Positions 1 to 10,004 of a DNA stretch of 64,000 bases are shown here, in pieces (the first letter of the stretch is position 1; every line of letters starts with the position of its first letter). Made by a program: the position numbers and the translations under genes. Source of the stretch: Marinobacter mobilis. GTDB taxonomy: Bacteria; Pseudomonadota; Gammaproteobacteria; Pseudomonadales; Oleiphilaceae. The stretch is from positions 1-64,000 of the forward strand of contig NZ_FNNE01000012.1 in NCBI RefSeq assembly GCF_900106945.1. Direction: 5' to 3'. The notes under the pieces are model-generated. The model saw only the letters and a program-made list of their open reading frames with translations, was not told the DNA's origin and searched no databases.

Positions 1-268
1 TAGCCTTTTTTAATATGTCCTTCTCCCGTTCCAGCCGATTACAGCGGGCTTCCAGCTCTTGGATACGGCGTTGCTCCGGGGTTAGGGCCTTGCCCTTCGG
101 GGTGATCCCTTCGCGTTCATCCGTTAGCTGTTGCACCCATCGCCGGAGGGCGCTTTCACCCACGCCCAGGGACGTACTCGCCTGGGCAATGGTGTAACCT
201 TGATCCAGCACCAGGCTGGCTGCTTCCTGCTTGAATTCAGGAGTGAAGGAACGTCGCTTTCTGGTCAT
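1..268 (-). CDS. IS3-family transposase OrfA, truncated by window edge
   Basis: This is the DNA-binding subunit of an IS3-family transposase. The minus-strand ATG at 268 follows a GAGG ribosome site. The protein opens with a Tnp-1 type helix-turn-helix (starts MTRKRRSFTPEFK, then a recognition helix with GVGESALRRWV). It then has a leucine-zipper-like stretch (IQELEARCNRLEREKDILKK). At positions 11-5 the frame reads A_AAA_AAG, the classic programmed -1 frameshift signal that makes the OrfAB fusion. The reading frame is open to the edge of the window and shows no damage, so the element may be intact. Confidence 0.85.
   Translation of the reverse strand, partial: MTRKRRSFTPEFKQEAASLVLDQGYTIAQASTSLGVGESALRRWVQQLTDEREGITPKGKALTPEQRRIQELEARCNRLEREKDILKKA
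5..11 (-). promoter_or_regulatory. Programmed -1 frameshift slippery heptamer
   Basis: The minus strand reads A_AAA_AAG in the orfA frame near the end of the leucine zipper. This is where IS3-family elements slip to produce the OrfAB transposase. A downstream stimulatory structure would lie outside the window. Confidence 0.7.
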
Positions 269-335
269 CAGACACCTCGTTTATGGCGGCGATCTTACCA
301 CCTTCGTTGGTGTCCGGAATCATTGAGCCACTACA

Positions 336-590
336 TCCGGTCTATGATGAGCTAAGCCGAGAGCGACATGTGGAAAACACGGTACATTGAGTCATAGATC
401 GTCAAGGAGCCGGGCCTTCTCTAGCTCTGGGTGGACCTAGTTCGGGGGTAGGCTCAGCATCCAAAACAGGGGTTTTTGCAGTGGTCCGATTGTAGGGGGG
501 GGCTGCACAGCTCCAGTAGGCACAGCATGATCGCCGCCCGTTACTGTGGTAACCTTCACCACGAATAGAGTCTCACCATGCTGGATCCCT
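336..590. other. Gap between IS element and DHH gene
   Basis: This stretch has no gene that I can support. It holds a G-rich run near 496-503 (eight Gs) and presumably the promoter for the DHH-cysDN-rfb unit. No clear -10/-35 pair stands out. Confidence 0.5.
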
Positions 591-1553
591 ATGAAAACCT
601 ACGATGTCTTTAATGGCGACGCCGACGGTGTGTGCGCCTTGATTCAATTGCGCTTGGCCAATCCTATTGAAAGTACCTTGATTACAGGCGTAAAGCGCGA
701 CATCGAACTGGTGAAACGGGTTCCCGCGGCGAAGCCTGTACAGGTAAACATACTGGACATCAGCCTGGACAAGAACCGGGATGCCGTCGATGCGCTGCTG
801 TCATCCGGCAGCCGTGTGTTCTATGTGGATCATCACTTTCCAGGCGAGTCGTTGCCAGATCATGACAGTTTTACCGCACTGATCGATACCCAGCCTACGA
901 CCTGCACCAGCCTGTTGGTTGACCAATATCTATCTGGTCAGTTTCACAACTGGGCCATTACTGCCGCCTTTGGTGACAATTTGAACGCAGTTGCTGAGGA
1001 CTTGGCTACCAAAGCCGGGTTGTCCACGGTGCAGGCTGAATCTCTGAAAGCCCTGGGTGTGTGTATTAACTACAACGGCTACGGCGCCACGGTCGAGGAT
1101 TTGCATTTTCATCCGGCGGATCTGTACCGGGAGTTTGCGAAGTTTGAGGACCCGTTGGCGCTGATTGCATCCGAGCCACCTGCGTGGAAGGCGCTTCGCG
1201 CCGGATATGAGGAGGATATGGCTCGAGGTTTGGCAGCCCCACTGCTGGCCGAGAGTCCGTCCTCCCTGGTTGTGCGGCTTCCTGATGAGCCCTGGGCTCG
1301 CCGAGTTAGCGGCGTTTTGGGCAATGAATTGGCCAACCGCAATCCGGATAATGCCTGTGCGATTGTTACGGCGAAACTCGATGGCACATACTTGGTGAGT
1401 ATTCGGGCGCCTTTGAACAACCGCACCGGTGCAGATGAGCTGGCGCGGCGGTTCCCGACAGGAGGTGGCCGCAAGGCGGCAGCCGGAATTAACTCGCTGC
1501 CAACAGGGCAGCTGGATGAATTTTTAAATGTAATGACCAAGTTCTGGAGCTAG
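591..1553 (+). CDS. DHH-family phosphoesterase
   Basis: A 320-residue protein of the DHH phosphoesterase superfamily, whose members cleave phosphodiester bonds in nucleotides or short nucleic acids with divalent metal ions. It has the DHH motifs near the N-terminus (FNGDADG at about residues 6-12 and VDHH at about 83-86). A glycine-rich GGGRKAAAG stretch near the C-terminus fits a DHHA1-type substrate-binding domain. An upstream extension to 546 is possible, but homology starts at MKTYDVFNGDADG, so I chose 591. It sits 9 bases before cysD. A role in degrading PAP, the by-product of sulfotransferases, is attractive because NrnA-type DHH proteins can hydrolyse pAp. That link is inference from position only. 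Confidence 0.8.
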   Translation: MKTYDVFNGDADGVCALIQLRLANPIESTLITGVKRDIELVKRVPAAKPVQVNILDISLDKNRDAVDALLSSGSRVFYVDHHFPGESLPDHDSFTALIDTQPTTCTSLLVDQYLSGQFHNWAITAAFGDNLNAVAEDLATKAGLSTVQAESLKALGVCINYNGYGATVEDLHFHPADLYREFAKFEDPLALIASEPPAWKALRAGYEEDMARGLAAPLLAESPSSLVVRLPDEPWARRVSGVLGNELANRNPDNACAIVTAKLDGTYLVSIRAPLNNRTGADELARRFPTGGGRKAAAGINSLPTGQLDEFLNVMTKFWS

Positions 1554-1562
1554 CGGATTACC

Positions 1563-2477
1563 ATGACCTTAACCCCTCCGAAGAAAACCCACCTCAAACA
1601 GCTTGAAGCGGAGTCTATCCATATCATTCGCGAAGTGGCGGCTGAGTTTGAAAACCCGGTCATGCTCTATTCTATTGGCAAGGATTCCGCTGTCATGCTG
1701 CATCTGGCCATGAAGGCTTTTGCCCCGGGTAAGCCGCCATTCCCCCTGATGCACGTGGATACCACCTGGAAGTTCCGGGAGATGATTGAGTTCCGCGACA
1801 AAATGGCGGAAAAGCTTGGATTGAAGCTGATTGTGCACACCAATCAGGAAGGGGTTGAGCAGGGCATTGGACCGTTTACTCATGGCAGCGCCAAGCATAC
1901 CGATGTGATGAAAACCCAAGCGCTCAAGCAAGCCTTGGACAAGTACGGGTTTGACGCTGCCTTTGGCGGTGCCCGCCGAGATGAAGAAAAATCCCGCGCC
2001 AAGGAACGTGTCTATTCGTTCAGGGACAAATTCCATCGCTGGGATCCCAAGAACCAGCGTCCGGAATTGTGGAACCTGTATAACGGCAAGGTGAACAAGG
2101 GCGAGAGCATTCGCGTTTTCCCGCTTTCCAACTGGACCGAGTTGGATATCTGGCAGTATATCTATCTGGAAAATATCGACATTGTTCCGCTTTACCTTGC
2201 CGCCGAGCGACCGGTGGTGGAGCGGGACGGCACCCTGATCATGGTCGATGACGACCGCATGCCGCTGGAGCCCGGCGAGACGCCGGAAAAGAAGATGGTG
2301 CGTTTTCGTACACTGGGCTGCTACCCGCTGACGGGGGCCGTTGAATCAACGGCTGCGACTTTGCCGGAGATTATTCAGGAGATGTTGCTGACCACTACAT
2401 CAGAACGACAGGGACGAGTGATTGACCACGATTCAGCGGCGTCCATGGAGCAAAAGAAGCGAGAGGGGTACTTCTAA
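1563..2477 (+). CDS. cysD: Sulfate adenylyltransferase subunit 2 (CysD)
   Basis: This is the catalytic ATP-pyrophosphatase subunit of ATP sulfurylase, which makes adenosine 5'-phosphosulfate from sulfate and ATP in the cytoplasm. The 304 residues match the usual family length. The PP-loop SIGKDS is at residues 37-42, and the downstream [13 protein letters not shown] segment is typical. The stop codon overlaps the cysN start (TAATG), so the two subunits are translationally coupled. Here the gene lies between a DHH protein and nucleotide-sugar genes instead of with assimilatory sulfite-reduction genes. This suggests that the APS feeds PAPS for sulfation of a polysaccharide. Confidence 0.97.
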   Translation: MTLTPPKKTHLKQLEAESIHIIREVAAEFENPVMLYSIGKDSAVMLHLAMKAFAPGKPPFPLMHVDTTWKFREMIEFRDKMAEKLGLKLIVHTNQEGVEQGIGPFTHGSAKHTDVMKTQALKQALDKYGFDAAFGGARRDEEKSRAKERVYSFRDKFHRWDPKNQRPELWNLYNGKVNKGESIRVFPLSNWTELDIWQYIYLENIDIVPLYLAAERPVVERDGTLIMVDDDRMPLEPGETPEKKMVRFRTLGCYPLTGAVESTAATLPEIIQEMLLTTTSERQGRVIDHDSAASMEQKKREGYF

Positions 2478-3889
2478 TGTCACACGCATCTGAACTGATT
2501 GAATCCGATATTCTCGCGTACCTGGATCAGCACGAAAACAAAGATCTGTTGCGCTTCCTGACCTGCGGCAGCGTCGATGACGGTAAGTCCACGCTGATTG
2601 GACGCTTGTTGTTCGACTCAAAGCTGATCTTTGAAGATCACTTGGCGGCCCTGCATAAAGACAATGAGCGCCAGGGTAATGCAGGTGAAGCGCTGGATCT
2701 GGCATTGCTGGTGGACGGTTTGGCTTCTGAGCGTGAGCAGGGTATCACCATTGATGTGGCCTACCGGTATTTCTCCACGGACAAGCGCAAGTTCATCATC
2801 GCTGATTGTCCAGGCCACGAACAATACACTCGCAACATGGCAACAGGCGCTTCCACCTGCGACCTGGCGGTGGTGATGATCGACGCACGGAAAGGCGTTC
2901 TGACCCAATCCCGCCGCCACAGCTTTATTGTCAGCCTGCTGGGGCTGAAGCATGTCGTGGTGGCGATCAACAAGATGGACCTGGTCGATTTCTCGGAGGA
3001 TGTTTTCAACAGCATCCGTGATGAGTACCAGAAGCTTGCCGCTCAGTTGGGTCTGAAAGACGTCTATTACGTACCCATCTCAGCCCTGAATGGCGATAAC
3101 GTGGTGAACCGCAGCCAGCAGACGCCTTGGTACCACGGCGAAACCCTGATGAACATTCTGGAGCAAGTGGAGCTCCTTGAAGACCGGAACGTGACCGACC
3201 TGCGTTTCCCTGTGCAATATGTTAATCGCCCGAACCTGGACTTCCGCGGATACTGCGGAACTCTCGCCAGCGGTGTGGTGCACAAAGGGGACGAGGTGGC
3301 GGTATTGCCGTCCGGAAAGTCTTCCCGGGTGAAGGCTATTCATACCTACGAAGGAGAAATCGACCGGGCCTGGCCCGGGGACGCGGTCACGTTGACCTTG
3401 GAAGATGAGGTCGATATTTCCCGCGGTGATCTGCTGGTGCATGCCAACAGTCGGCCGAAGATGGGGAATCGATTCTCTGCACACATGGTGTGGATGAATG
3501 AAAAGGCGCTGCAGCCGGGTCGTGAATATGGCATCAAGATCGGCACCCGGGTGACCAGTTGCTACGTGAACCGAGTTCTGGAAGAGGTGGATGTGAACAC
3601 CTTGGCTCGCAATGCTGATGGGGTGAACAAACTTGAACTGAACGCCATTGGTGTGTGCGATGTTGAGCTATCGGAGCCGGTCGTCGTGGAGGATTACCAG
3701 CGCCACCCGGGCACAGGGAGTTTTATCCTGATTGACCGGATGACCAACGTGACGGTAGCTGCCGGAATGGTAGAGGGACAACTTGATGATGCTGGTGGCA
3801 TATTGGCACGTGACTACACTGAAGCCGAGCGGAATCTGAACAGGTTTATCCGCGAGAATTACCCGGAATGGGATTGTAAGGCGATTTGA
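2477..3889 (+). CDS. cysN: Sulfate adenylyltransferase subunit 1 (CysN), GTPase
   Basis: This is the regulatory GTPase subunit of ATP sulfurylase. GTP hydrolysis drives APS formation by CysD. The elongation-factor-like G domain shows GSVDDGKST (residues 31-39), DCPGHEQY (about 110) and NKMD (about 165), followed by EF-Tu-like beta-barrel domains. At 470 residues it stops before any APS-kinase domain, so it is a CysN and not a CysNC fusion. The kinase is supplied by the separate cysC at 21868. rfbB starts one base after the stop, which places sulfate activation and dTDP-sugar synthesis in one transcription unit. Confidence 0.97.
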   Translation: MSHASELIESDILAYLDQHENKDLLRFLTCGSVDDGKSTLIGRLLFDSKLIFEDHLAALHKDNERQGNAGEALDLALLVDGLASEREQGITIDVAYRYFSTDKRKFIIADCPGHEQYTRNMATGASTCDLAVVMIDARKGVLTQSRRHSFIVSLLGLKHVVVAINKMDLVDFSEDVFNSIRDEYQKLAAQLGLKDVYYVPISALNGDNVVNRSQQTPWYHGETLMNILEQVELLEDRNVTDLRFPVQYVNRPNLDFRGYCGTLASGVVHKGDEVAVLPSGKSSRVKAIHTYEGEIDRAWPGDAVTLTLEDEVDISRGDLLVHANSRPKMGNRFSAHMVWMNEKALQPGREYGIKIGTRVTSCYVNRVLEEVDVNTLARNADGVNKLELNAIGVCDVELSEPVVVEDYQRHPGTGSFILIDRMTNVTVAAGMVEGQLDDAGGILARDYTEAERNLNRFIRENYPEWDCKAI

Positions 3890-3890
3890 T

Positions 3891-4943
3891 ATGAAGTTAC
3901 TTGTGACCGGTGGCGCCGGTTTTATCGGTTCAGCCGTAGTGCGGCACATAATTGGCAACACCGGCGACAGCGTGGTTAACCTGGATAAGCTGACCTATGC
4001 CGGCAACCTTGAAAGTTTGGTAAAGGAAAGTGGTAGCAACCGCTACACCTTTGAGCAGGTGGATATCTGCGACCGAGCCGAACTGGAACGAGTGTTTGAA
4101 ACGCACCAGCCAGATGCGGTGATGCACCTGGCGGCTGAGAGTCATGTGGATCGATCGATCGACGGACCTGCGGCGTTTATCGAGACCAACATAGTCGGCA
4201 CCTACACTCTGCTAGAGGTGGCCAGGCATTACTGGAACGGGTTGGCCGGTGACCGGAAGGGCGCTTTCCGTTTTCATCATATATCCACTGATGAAGTGTA
4301 TGGTGATCTGGAAGGGCCGGAAGATCTTTTTACTGAACAGACGTCCTATGCTCCCAGTTCTCCCTATTCGGCCAGCAAGGCCAGCTCAGACCATTTGGTG
4401 CGGGCTTGGTACCGAACCTACGGGCTACCAGTGCTGGTGACCAACTGTTCCAACAACTATGGGCCTTACCACTTCCCGGAAAAGCTGATTCCGTTGATGA
4501 TCTTGAATGCCTTGGAAGGAAAGCCTCTGCCGGTTTATGGCAAGGGAGATCAGGTGCGGGATTGGCTATATGTGGATGACCATGCCCGTGCATTATACAA
4601 AGTCGTCACCGAAGGCGTTATTGGCGAGACCTACAACATTGGTGGCCATAATGAAAAGCAGAACATTGAGGTGGTGCATACTCTCTGCGACCTTCTGACG
4701 GAGCTCGCGCCTGCAGGCCGAAACTATCGAGATTTGATTACCCATGTGGCAGATAGGCCGGGACATGACCTCCGCTACGCCATTGATGCCAGCAAGATCC
4801 AGCGGGAGTTGGGCTGGACGCCGGATGAAACCTTTGAATCTGGTATTCGGAAGACTGTGCAGTGGTATCTCGGCAATCTGGACTGGTGTCGTCGCGTGCA
4901 GGATGGCAGCTATCAGCGTGAACGACTGGGAGTATCCGAATGA
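3891..4943 (+). CDS. rfbB: dTDP-glucose 4,6-dehydratase
   Basis: Second step of dTDP-L-rhamnose synthesis: dTDP-glucose is converted to dTDP-4-keto-6-deoxyglucose in the cytoplasm. The 350-residue extended SDR has the NAD-binding GGAGFIG (7-13), the STDEVYG catalytic segment (about 132-138) and YSASK (about 158). The last four bases overlap the start of rfbA (ATGA). The two remaining steps, rfbD and rfbC, are encoded 6 kb downstream, so the pathway is complete but split around the wbp-like genes. Confidence 0.97.
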   Translation: MKLLVTGGAGFIGSAVVRHIIGNTGDSVVNLDKLTYAGNLESLVKESGSNRYTFEQVDICDRAELERVFETHQPDAVMHLAAESHVDRSIDGPAAFIETNIVGTYTLLEVARHYWNGLAGDRKGAFRFHHISTDEVYGDLEGPEDLFTEQTSYAPSSPYSASKASSDHLVRAWYRTYGLPVLVTNCSNNYGPYHFPEKLIPLMILNALEGKPLPVYGKGDQVRDWLYVDDHARALYKVVTEGVIGETYNIGGHNEKQNIEVVHTLCDLLTELAPAGRNYRDLITHVADRPGHDLRYAIDASKIQRELGWTPDETFESGIRKTVQWYLGNLDWCRRVQDGSYQRERLGVSE

Positions 4944-5812
4944 AAGGTATTATCCTCGCCGGGGGCTCAGGCACCCGCTTGTACCCGATCACCCGGGGAA
5001 TCTCCAAGCAGCTACTGCCTGTGTATGACAAACCGATGATCTACTATCCGTTGTCTGTACTCATGCTGGCAGGTATTCGTGATGTACTGATTATAACCAC
5101 GCCAGAGGATCAGGATGGGTTTCAGCGCCTGCTTGAGGACGGTAGCCAGTTTGGTATCAATCTAAGTTACGCGGTGCAACCCAGTCCGGATGGTTTGGCC
5201 CAGGCGTTCATTATTGGCGAGGAGTTCATCGGTCAGGATAAGGTTTGTCTGGTGCTGGGCGATAACATTTACTACGGCCAGGGGTTCAGTCAGTTATTGC
5301 AGTCGGCCGCTGCCCGCGAAAGCGGGGCTACCGTATTTGGCTATCGGGTAACGGATCCGGAGCGGTTTGGCGTGGTGGCGTTTGATGAAAAACAGCGCGC
5401 GGTCTCGATTGAAGAAAAGCCGGAAAATCCAAAATCGAATTATGCCGTGACAGGTCTGTATTTTTATGACAATGACGTGGTGGATATCGCTAAGTCTGTG
5501 CAACCGTCCGCTCGCGGTGAGCTTGAAATTACCTCGGTCAATCAGGCCTACCTGGAACGTGGAGACCTGAATGTTGAACTGCTGGGGCGTGGCTACGCCT
5601 GGCTGGATACCGGAACCTATGACTCCCTGCACGAGGCTTCAGGATTTATTGAAACCCTGGAGAAACGCCAGGGCCTGAAAGTGGCCTGTCTGGAAGAAGT
5701 GGCTTACCGGATGGGGTACATTGATCGAGAGGCGCTGTTGCAGCAGGCGGAGTTGCTGAAAAAGAACAGCTATGGGGAGTACCTCCGGCAACTAGCTGAT
5801 CGCGGCCTGTGA
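4940..5812 (+). CDS. rfbA: Glucose-1-phosphate thymidylyltransferase
   Basis: First step of dTDP-rhamnose synthesis: glucose-1-phosphate plus dTTP give dTDP-glucose. The 290 residues carry the nucleotidyltransferase signature GGSGTRLYP near the N-terminus, the [17 protein letters not shown] segment and the VLGDNIYYG metal-binding region. It overlaps rfbB by four bases and is probably translated with it. Length and motifs are those of RmlA enzymes, with nothing unusual. Confidence 0.97.
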   Translation: MKGIILAGGSGTRLYPITRGISKQLLPVYDKPMIYYPLSVLMLAGIRDVLIITTPEDQDGFQRLLEDGSQFGINLSYAVQPSPDGLAQAFIIGEEFIGQDKVCLVLGDNIYYGQGFSQLLQSAAARESGATVFGYRVTDPERFGVVAFDEKQRAVSIEEKPENPKSNYAVTGLYFYDNDVVDIAKSVQPSARGELEITSVNQAYLERGDLNVELLGRGYAWLDTGTYDSLHEASGFIETLEKRQGLKVACLEEVAYRMGYIDREALLQQAELLKKNSYGEYLRQLADRGL

Positions 5813-5843
5813 GCGTAAAGCTTTGAGTGGGGGAGGTCCCTGA

Positions 5844-6848
5844 GTGTTGGATCGGCGGGTTCTGGTCACCGGAAGCTCCGGTTTTATCGGGTGGGCACTC
5901 GTGCGCAGCCTGGTAGCTGTCGATGGCATTTGCGTCCGTGCCGCATCCAGACAGGAACGGGCCTGCCCAGACGCCCAGGAAGTATTTCGGTCGCCGGATC
6001 TTTCTCCGGGGGCTGATTGGCGCCACTGCTTACCCGATGTTGACGTGGTGGTGCATACGGCGGCCCGGGTCCATGTGATGAATGATTCAGTGGTTGATCC
6101 CTTGGCGGAGTTTCGTCGGGTGAACACCGAGGGGACATTGGCCCTGGCCCGGCAAGCTGCCGAGGCGGGCGTACGCCGTTTTATTTTTCTCAGTTCTGTG
6201 AAAGTAAACGGAGAAGGCACGCCTCCTGGGCGACCGTTTACCGCCTCTGATACGCCAGCCCCCTCCGATGCTTACGGCATATCCAAACGGGAGGCTGAGG
6301 ACGGACTGCGGCAACTGGCGCTGGAAACAGGCATGGAGGTGACGATTATTCGTCCGGTGCTGGTCTATGGTCCCGGAGTGGGGGCGAATTTCCGCCGCTT
6401 GATGGTGTGGCTCGTGCGGGGCATTCCCTTGCCATTGGCACGGGTCAATAATCACCGTAGCCTTGTTGCAGTCGACAATCTTGTGGATTTGATCCGTGTG
6501 TGCCTTGTTCATCCCGCCGCGGGGAATCGTGTGTTTATGGTCAGTGATGGCGATGATCTGTCAACGCCGGATCTGTTGCGTCGGCTTGGGGGCGCTTTGG
6601 GTCACCCCGCACGGCTGCTATCGGTACCAGAGAAAATATTGCGGTGGGGCTTGAGGCTTGTGGGACGCGAAGACTTAACCAACAGACTCTGTGGTTCCCT
6701 GCTGGTAGATATATCGGATACCTGCGACCAGTTGGGATGGGCGCCGCCCGTAGCTGTAGATGCCGCGTTGAGAGACACCGCGGTGGAGTTTCTGGCAGAA
6801 AAGCGGGGCAGCCGGGGTTCGGGTGATGGGTTAGAAATTGATGGGTGA
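5844..6848 (+). CDS. NAD-dependent epimerase/dehydratase, WbpV/Gnu-like
   Basis: An extended SDR of 334 residues, starting at a GTG behind a GGGAGG ribosome site. It shows TGSSGFIG (9-16) and YGISK (about 143). The order epimerase, WbpL-like transferase, WbpM-like dehydratase copies the end of several Pseudomonas O-antigen loci, where the epimerase (WbpV) makes UDP-FucNAc precursors. A C4-epimerase acting on the lipid-linked HexNAc (Gnu type) is the alternative. Its stop overlaps the next gene by 8 bases. The substrate cannot be fixed from the sequence. Confidence 0.85.
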   Translation: MLDRRVLVTGSSGFIGWALVRSLVAVDGICVRAASRQERACPDAQEVFRSPDLSPGADWRHCLPDVDVVVHTAARVHVMNDSVVDPLAEFRRVNTEGTLALARQAAEAGVRRFIFLSSVKVNGEGTPPGRPFTASDTPAPSDAYGISKREAEDGLRQLALETGMEVTIIRPVLVYGPGVGANFRRLMVWLVRGIPLPLARVNNHRSLVAVDNLVDLIRVCLVHPAAGNRVFMVSDGDDLSTPDLLRRLGGALGHPARLLSVPEKILRWGLRLVGREDLTNRLCGSLLVDISDTCDQLGWAPPVAVDAALRDTAVEFLAEKRGSRGSGDGLEIDG

Positions 6849-7884
6849 GCCAGTGGTGGTTTGGGTGTTCGTGCTGACGGTATTTGTCATGGCATTGGTT
6901 GGTACCGGATGGCTTCGGAGCTACGCGGTGGCCCGTGAGTTGATGGATGTGCCCAATCAACGAAGTTCCCATGCAGTTCCTACGCCGAGAGGGGGGGGGC
7001 TCGCGGTAGTCATTGCTTTCGAAGCGGCTTTGATGGCCGGCTGGGCCATGGGTGCTTTGGGTAGTGACGTCGTATTCGGGCTGGGTGGTGCTGGCGCTGG
7101 TGTCGCATTACTTGGGTTTCTGGATGATCATGGCCACATACCGGCAAAATGGCGGCTGGCCGGGCATTTTCTAGCTAGCGGCTGGTTTCTTGTTTCGCTG
7201 GGGGATCTGCCCCCGATTGTGTTTGGGGACAGCGTCATTTTCTCGGGCACCGCGCTGTGGCTGTTTTTCTGCCTTTATCTGGTGTGGATGCTAAATCTCT
7301 ACAACTTCATGGACGGAATTGACGGACTTGCGGGCGTAGAAGCGGTCACTGTTTGCCTCTCTGGCGCACTGGTTAGTTGGTCGGCGGGATTGGCCAGCGG
7401 AGCATTGCTGCCGTTGTTGTTCGGCGGGGCGATGGCCGGTTTTCTTGTGTGGAACCTGCCGCCGGCCCGGATTTTTATGGGTGATGTTGGTAGTGGATTT
7501 GCGGGAATGACTTTGGGCGGGCTTTCGTTGTATGCCACAGTTCAGGCTCCGCCCCTATTTTGGGCGTGGCTGATCCTGTTGGGCGTCTTTATTGTAGATG
7601 CGACCGTGACCTTGGTAAGGCGAGTGCTGGCCGGGTATCCGCCACACCAAGCTCACCGCAGCCATGGGTATCAGTACGCATCCCGCCGCTTCCGAAGCCA
7701 TCGGGCGGTGACTCTGGCGGTTGGTGTAATTAATGTGGTGTGGTTGTTGCCCTTGGCGCTATTGGTGTCGTGGGGCTGGTTGCCAAGCGTTATTGGTCTT
7801 GTTATTGCCTACCTTCCGCTAGCCTGCCTGGCCTGGTTGTTCCGGTCTGGTGATGTCCGCTATCAGGACCTGAGCGGGATTTAA
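6841..7884 (+). CDS. Undecaprenyl-phosphate sugar-1-phosphate transferase, WbpL/WecA family
   Basis: A polytopic inner-membrane enzyme that starts a lipid-linked glycan by moving a HexNAc-1-phosphate from its UDP carrier to undecaprenyl phosphate. The 347 residues form about ten hydrophobic segments. The signature NLYNFMDGIDG sits near residue 151 and FMGDVGSG near 212, with the cytoplasmic HRSHGYQYASRR loop after them. ATG at 6841 is preferred, although a TTG directly before it is also possible. Between the WbpV-like and WbpM-like proteins it most resembles WbpL, which uses UDP-FucNAc or UDP-GlcNAc. Confidence 0.9.
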   Translation: MGEPVVVWVFVLTVFVMALVGTGWLRSYAVARELMDVPNQRSSHAVPTPRGGGLAVVIAFEAALMAGWAMGALGSDVVFGLGGAGAGVALLGFLDDHGHIPAKWRLAGHFLASGWFLVSLGDLPPIVFGDSVIFSGTALWLFFCLYLVWMLNLYNFMDGIDGLAGVEAVTVCLSGALVSWSAGLASGALLPLLFGGAMAGFLVWNLPPARIFMGDVGSGFAGMTLGGLSLYATVQAPPLFWAWLILLGVFIVDATVTLVRRVLAGYPPHQAHRSHGYQYASRRFRSHRAVTLAVGVINVVWLLPLALLVSWGWLPSVIGLVIAYLPLACLAWLFRSGDVRYQDLSGI

Positions 7885-8014
7885 TGGGTGTTTAATGCCA
7901 TTTTTTGATAAGTTTAAGCCGCTTTTGATGATTGTCGTATCCCGCCTCATGAATGGGGCAAGAGATACTGGTTTAGTGCTACTTCTTATTACCCTTAATA
8001 TTGTGAATAGCTGA

Positions 8015-9997
8015 ATGGACGCTACACGAAATCGCATGCTGCAAACATTCCTGGACTTGCCCCGCTTCTATAAAAGGGTCATTTCGGTAGCGGCTGATAC
8101 AGTGTTTCTCGCACTTGCCTTGTGGGTTTCCTTTGCGCTTCGGTTTGAAAATTTGCAGTGGGTCCCCGATTCGCGCCAGTTGTGGGTCTTTGGTGGCACC
8201 ATTCTGGTCACTCTGGCGGTGTTTGTAAGGATCGGATTGTACCGGGCTGTGATTCGTTATATCAGTGAACGTGCTTTGTTCATGATTATTAGCGGCGTGG
8301 CCGTTTCCGCTGTGGCATTTATGATCTTCGGGTTTCTGTTTCAGGCGATGGTCCCCCGTTCGGTGCCGGTGATCTATGGAGCCCTGGCCTTCATCCTCGT
8401 GGCGGGTACCCGTTTCGGTGTCCGCGCACTCATTCAGCATCCCGGTAAAAAACTCAAGGAGTTCGTGATTATTGTTGGTGCAGGGCCGCGAGGTATGCAA
8501 CTGGCGTCTGCGCTGGGACAGGGTATAGAGTGCCGACCGGTTGCCTTCATTTCCATGGACGACGCCAAGCACCGCTCCCTGATCAATGGTTTACCGGTCT
8601 ATAGCCTGTCGCATGTTGAAAAAGCGGTTAAGAATCATGGCGCCAGCCGTGTACTGTTAGCGCTTGAAGATGCCAGTGCGCCCCGGCGCAGGAATCTCAT
8701 TGAACGACTCGAAAAGTTATCTGTGGCTGTACAAACTGTGCCCTCGGTGGCTGAGCTTGTCACCGGTAAAGCGCGGATCAACGACGTCCGTGATCTGGAT
8801 ATCGAAGACCTGTTGGGGCGAGCTCCTGTGCCACCACGACGTAAGTTGGTCGACGAGTGTTTGTCCGGCAAGGTGGTTATGGTGACAGGTGCCGGCGGCT
8901 CCATTGGGTCTGAATTGTGCCGTCAGATTATAAGTCACCGACCCAAGGCATTGGTGCTTCTGGATATATCGGAATTCGGGCTCTACTCTATTGAGCGCGA
9001 ACTCAGCTCGGTCAGCGTTATGGGTGATTTGAGGGTAGACATTCATGCGCTGCTGGGCTCTGTGACAGATCGCCGCCGTTGTGAAGCTATCATGAGAACG
9101 CTGGGAGTGCAGATTGTTTATCATGCTGCCGCTTATAAACACGTGCCACTGGTAGAACACAATCTGATTGAGGGTATTCGCAATAATGTGTTTGGTACAC
9201 TTTATAGCGCCCAGGCGGCCATCGCAGCGGGTATTGAGCGCTACGTATTGGTATCGACCGATAAAGCGGTACGCCCGACAAATGTTATGGGCGCCAGTAA
9301 ACGGCTTGCGGAGCTGGTTTTGCAGGGATTAAGTGCGGACCAGTCCGCCACCTGCTTTAGCATGGTTCGTTTTGGTAATGTGCTTGGGTCTTCAGGCTCG
9401 GTGGTTCCCTTGTTTCGGGACCAAATTCGCGATGGTGGCCCGGTGACTGTCACCCATCCGGATATCATCCGCTACTTCATGACCATTCCCGAGGCCGGCC
9501 AGCTCGTTCTGCAGGCGGGTGCAATGGGGCAAGGTGGCGAAGTCTTCGTATTGGATATGGGCGAGCCGGTAAAAATTGCCGATCTTGCCAGAAAAATGAT
9601 CCACCTGATGGGCTTGGAAGAATTCAGGGAAGAAGATGGTTCGGGGGATATCAGCATTCGGTACACAGGCCTGAGACCGGGAGAGAAGCTCTATGAGGAG
9701 CTGCTGATAGGCAATGACCCTCGAGGAACGGCGCACCCGCGCATCATGATGGCACGCGAAGCCTCCTTGGAATGGTCAAGGCTGGAGCTGCTCCTTGAGC
9801 AGATGAGACGGGCTGCGGATCAGTTTGATTGTGGGCGTCTTGTCGAACTCATGCTGGAAGCCCCGACCGGCTATCAGCCAAACCATGAGTTAGAAGACCT
9901 GATCTGGTGCCGGAAAATCACCGACACGAGTCAGCACAGTGGTCGCAACCCATCCGGCCAGCAGGGTGGCGCTGTTATTCACCGGCTCACGTCCTGA
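8015..9997 (+). CDS. wbpM: Membrane UDP-HexNAc 4,6-dehydratase, WbpM/FlaA1 family
   Basis: A 660-residue inner-membrane nucleotide-sugar dehydratase that converts UDP-GlcNAc to the 4-keto-6-deoxy intermediate used for QuiNAc, FucNAc and related sugars. About four N-terminal membrane segments (residues 20-140) precede a first Rossmann-like domain. The catalytic SDR domain follows, with GAGGSIGS near residue 292. The stretch NVMGASKR has methionine where small SDRs have tyrosine, the SMK arrangement known in the large WbpM-type enzymes. It begins 130 bases after the WbpL-like gene. That gap is noncoding, with no clear promoter that I could identify. Confidence 0.92.
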   Translation: MDATRNRMLQTFLDLPRFYKRVISVAADTVFLALALWVSFALRFENLQWVPDSRQLWVFGGTILVTLAVFVRIGLYRAVIRYISERALFMIISGVAVSAVAFMIFGFLFQAMVPRSVPVIYGALAFILVAGTRFGVRALIQHPGKKLKEFVIIVGAGPRGMQLASALGQGIECRPVAFISMDDAKHRSLINGLPVYSLSHVEKAVKNHGASRVLLALEDASAPRRRNLIERLEKLSVAVQTVPSVAELVTGKARINDVRDLDIEDLLGRAPVPPRRKLVDECLSGKVVMVTGAGGSIGSELCRQIISHRPKALVLLDISEFGLYSIERELSSVSVMGDLRVDIHALLGSVTDRRRCEAIMRTLGVQIVYHAAAYKHVPLVEHNLIEGIRNNVFGTLYSAQAAIAAGIERYVLVSTDKAVRPTNVMGASKRLAELVLQGLSADQSATCFSMVRFGNVLGSSGSVVPLFRDQIRDGGPVTVTHPDIIRYFMTIPEAGQLVLQAGAMGQGGEVFVLDMGEPVKIADLARKMIHLMGLEEFREEDGSGDISIRYTGLRPGEKLYEELLIGNDPRGTAHPRIMMAREASLEWSRLELLLEQMRRAADQFDCGRLVELMLEAPTGYQPNHELEDLIWCRKITDTSQHSGRNPSGQQGGAVIHRLTS

Positions 9998-10004
9998 TGT
10001 TTCG

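Larger units (their letters stand above)
1..335 (-). mobile_element. IS3-family insertion sequence, 5' part (rest beyond left edge)
   Basis: The end of an insertion sequence lies here. It contains the start of an IS3-type orfA and is cut by the window edge, so orfB and the far end are not visible. The outer end is probably near 335, where the minus strand begins TGTAGTGGCTCA, a typical terminal-repeat style for this family. No target duplication can be checked because only one end is present. The element borders the polysaccharide and sulfation locus. Confidence 0.75.
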
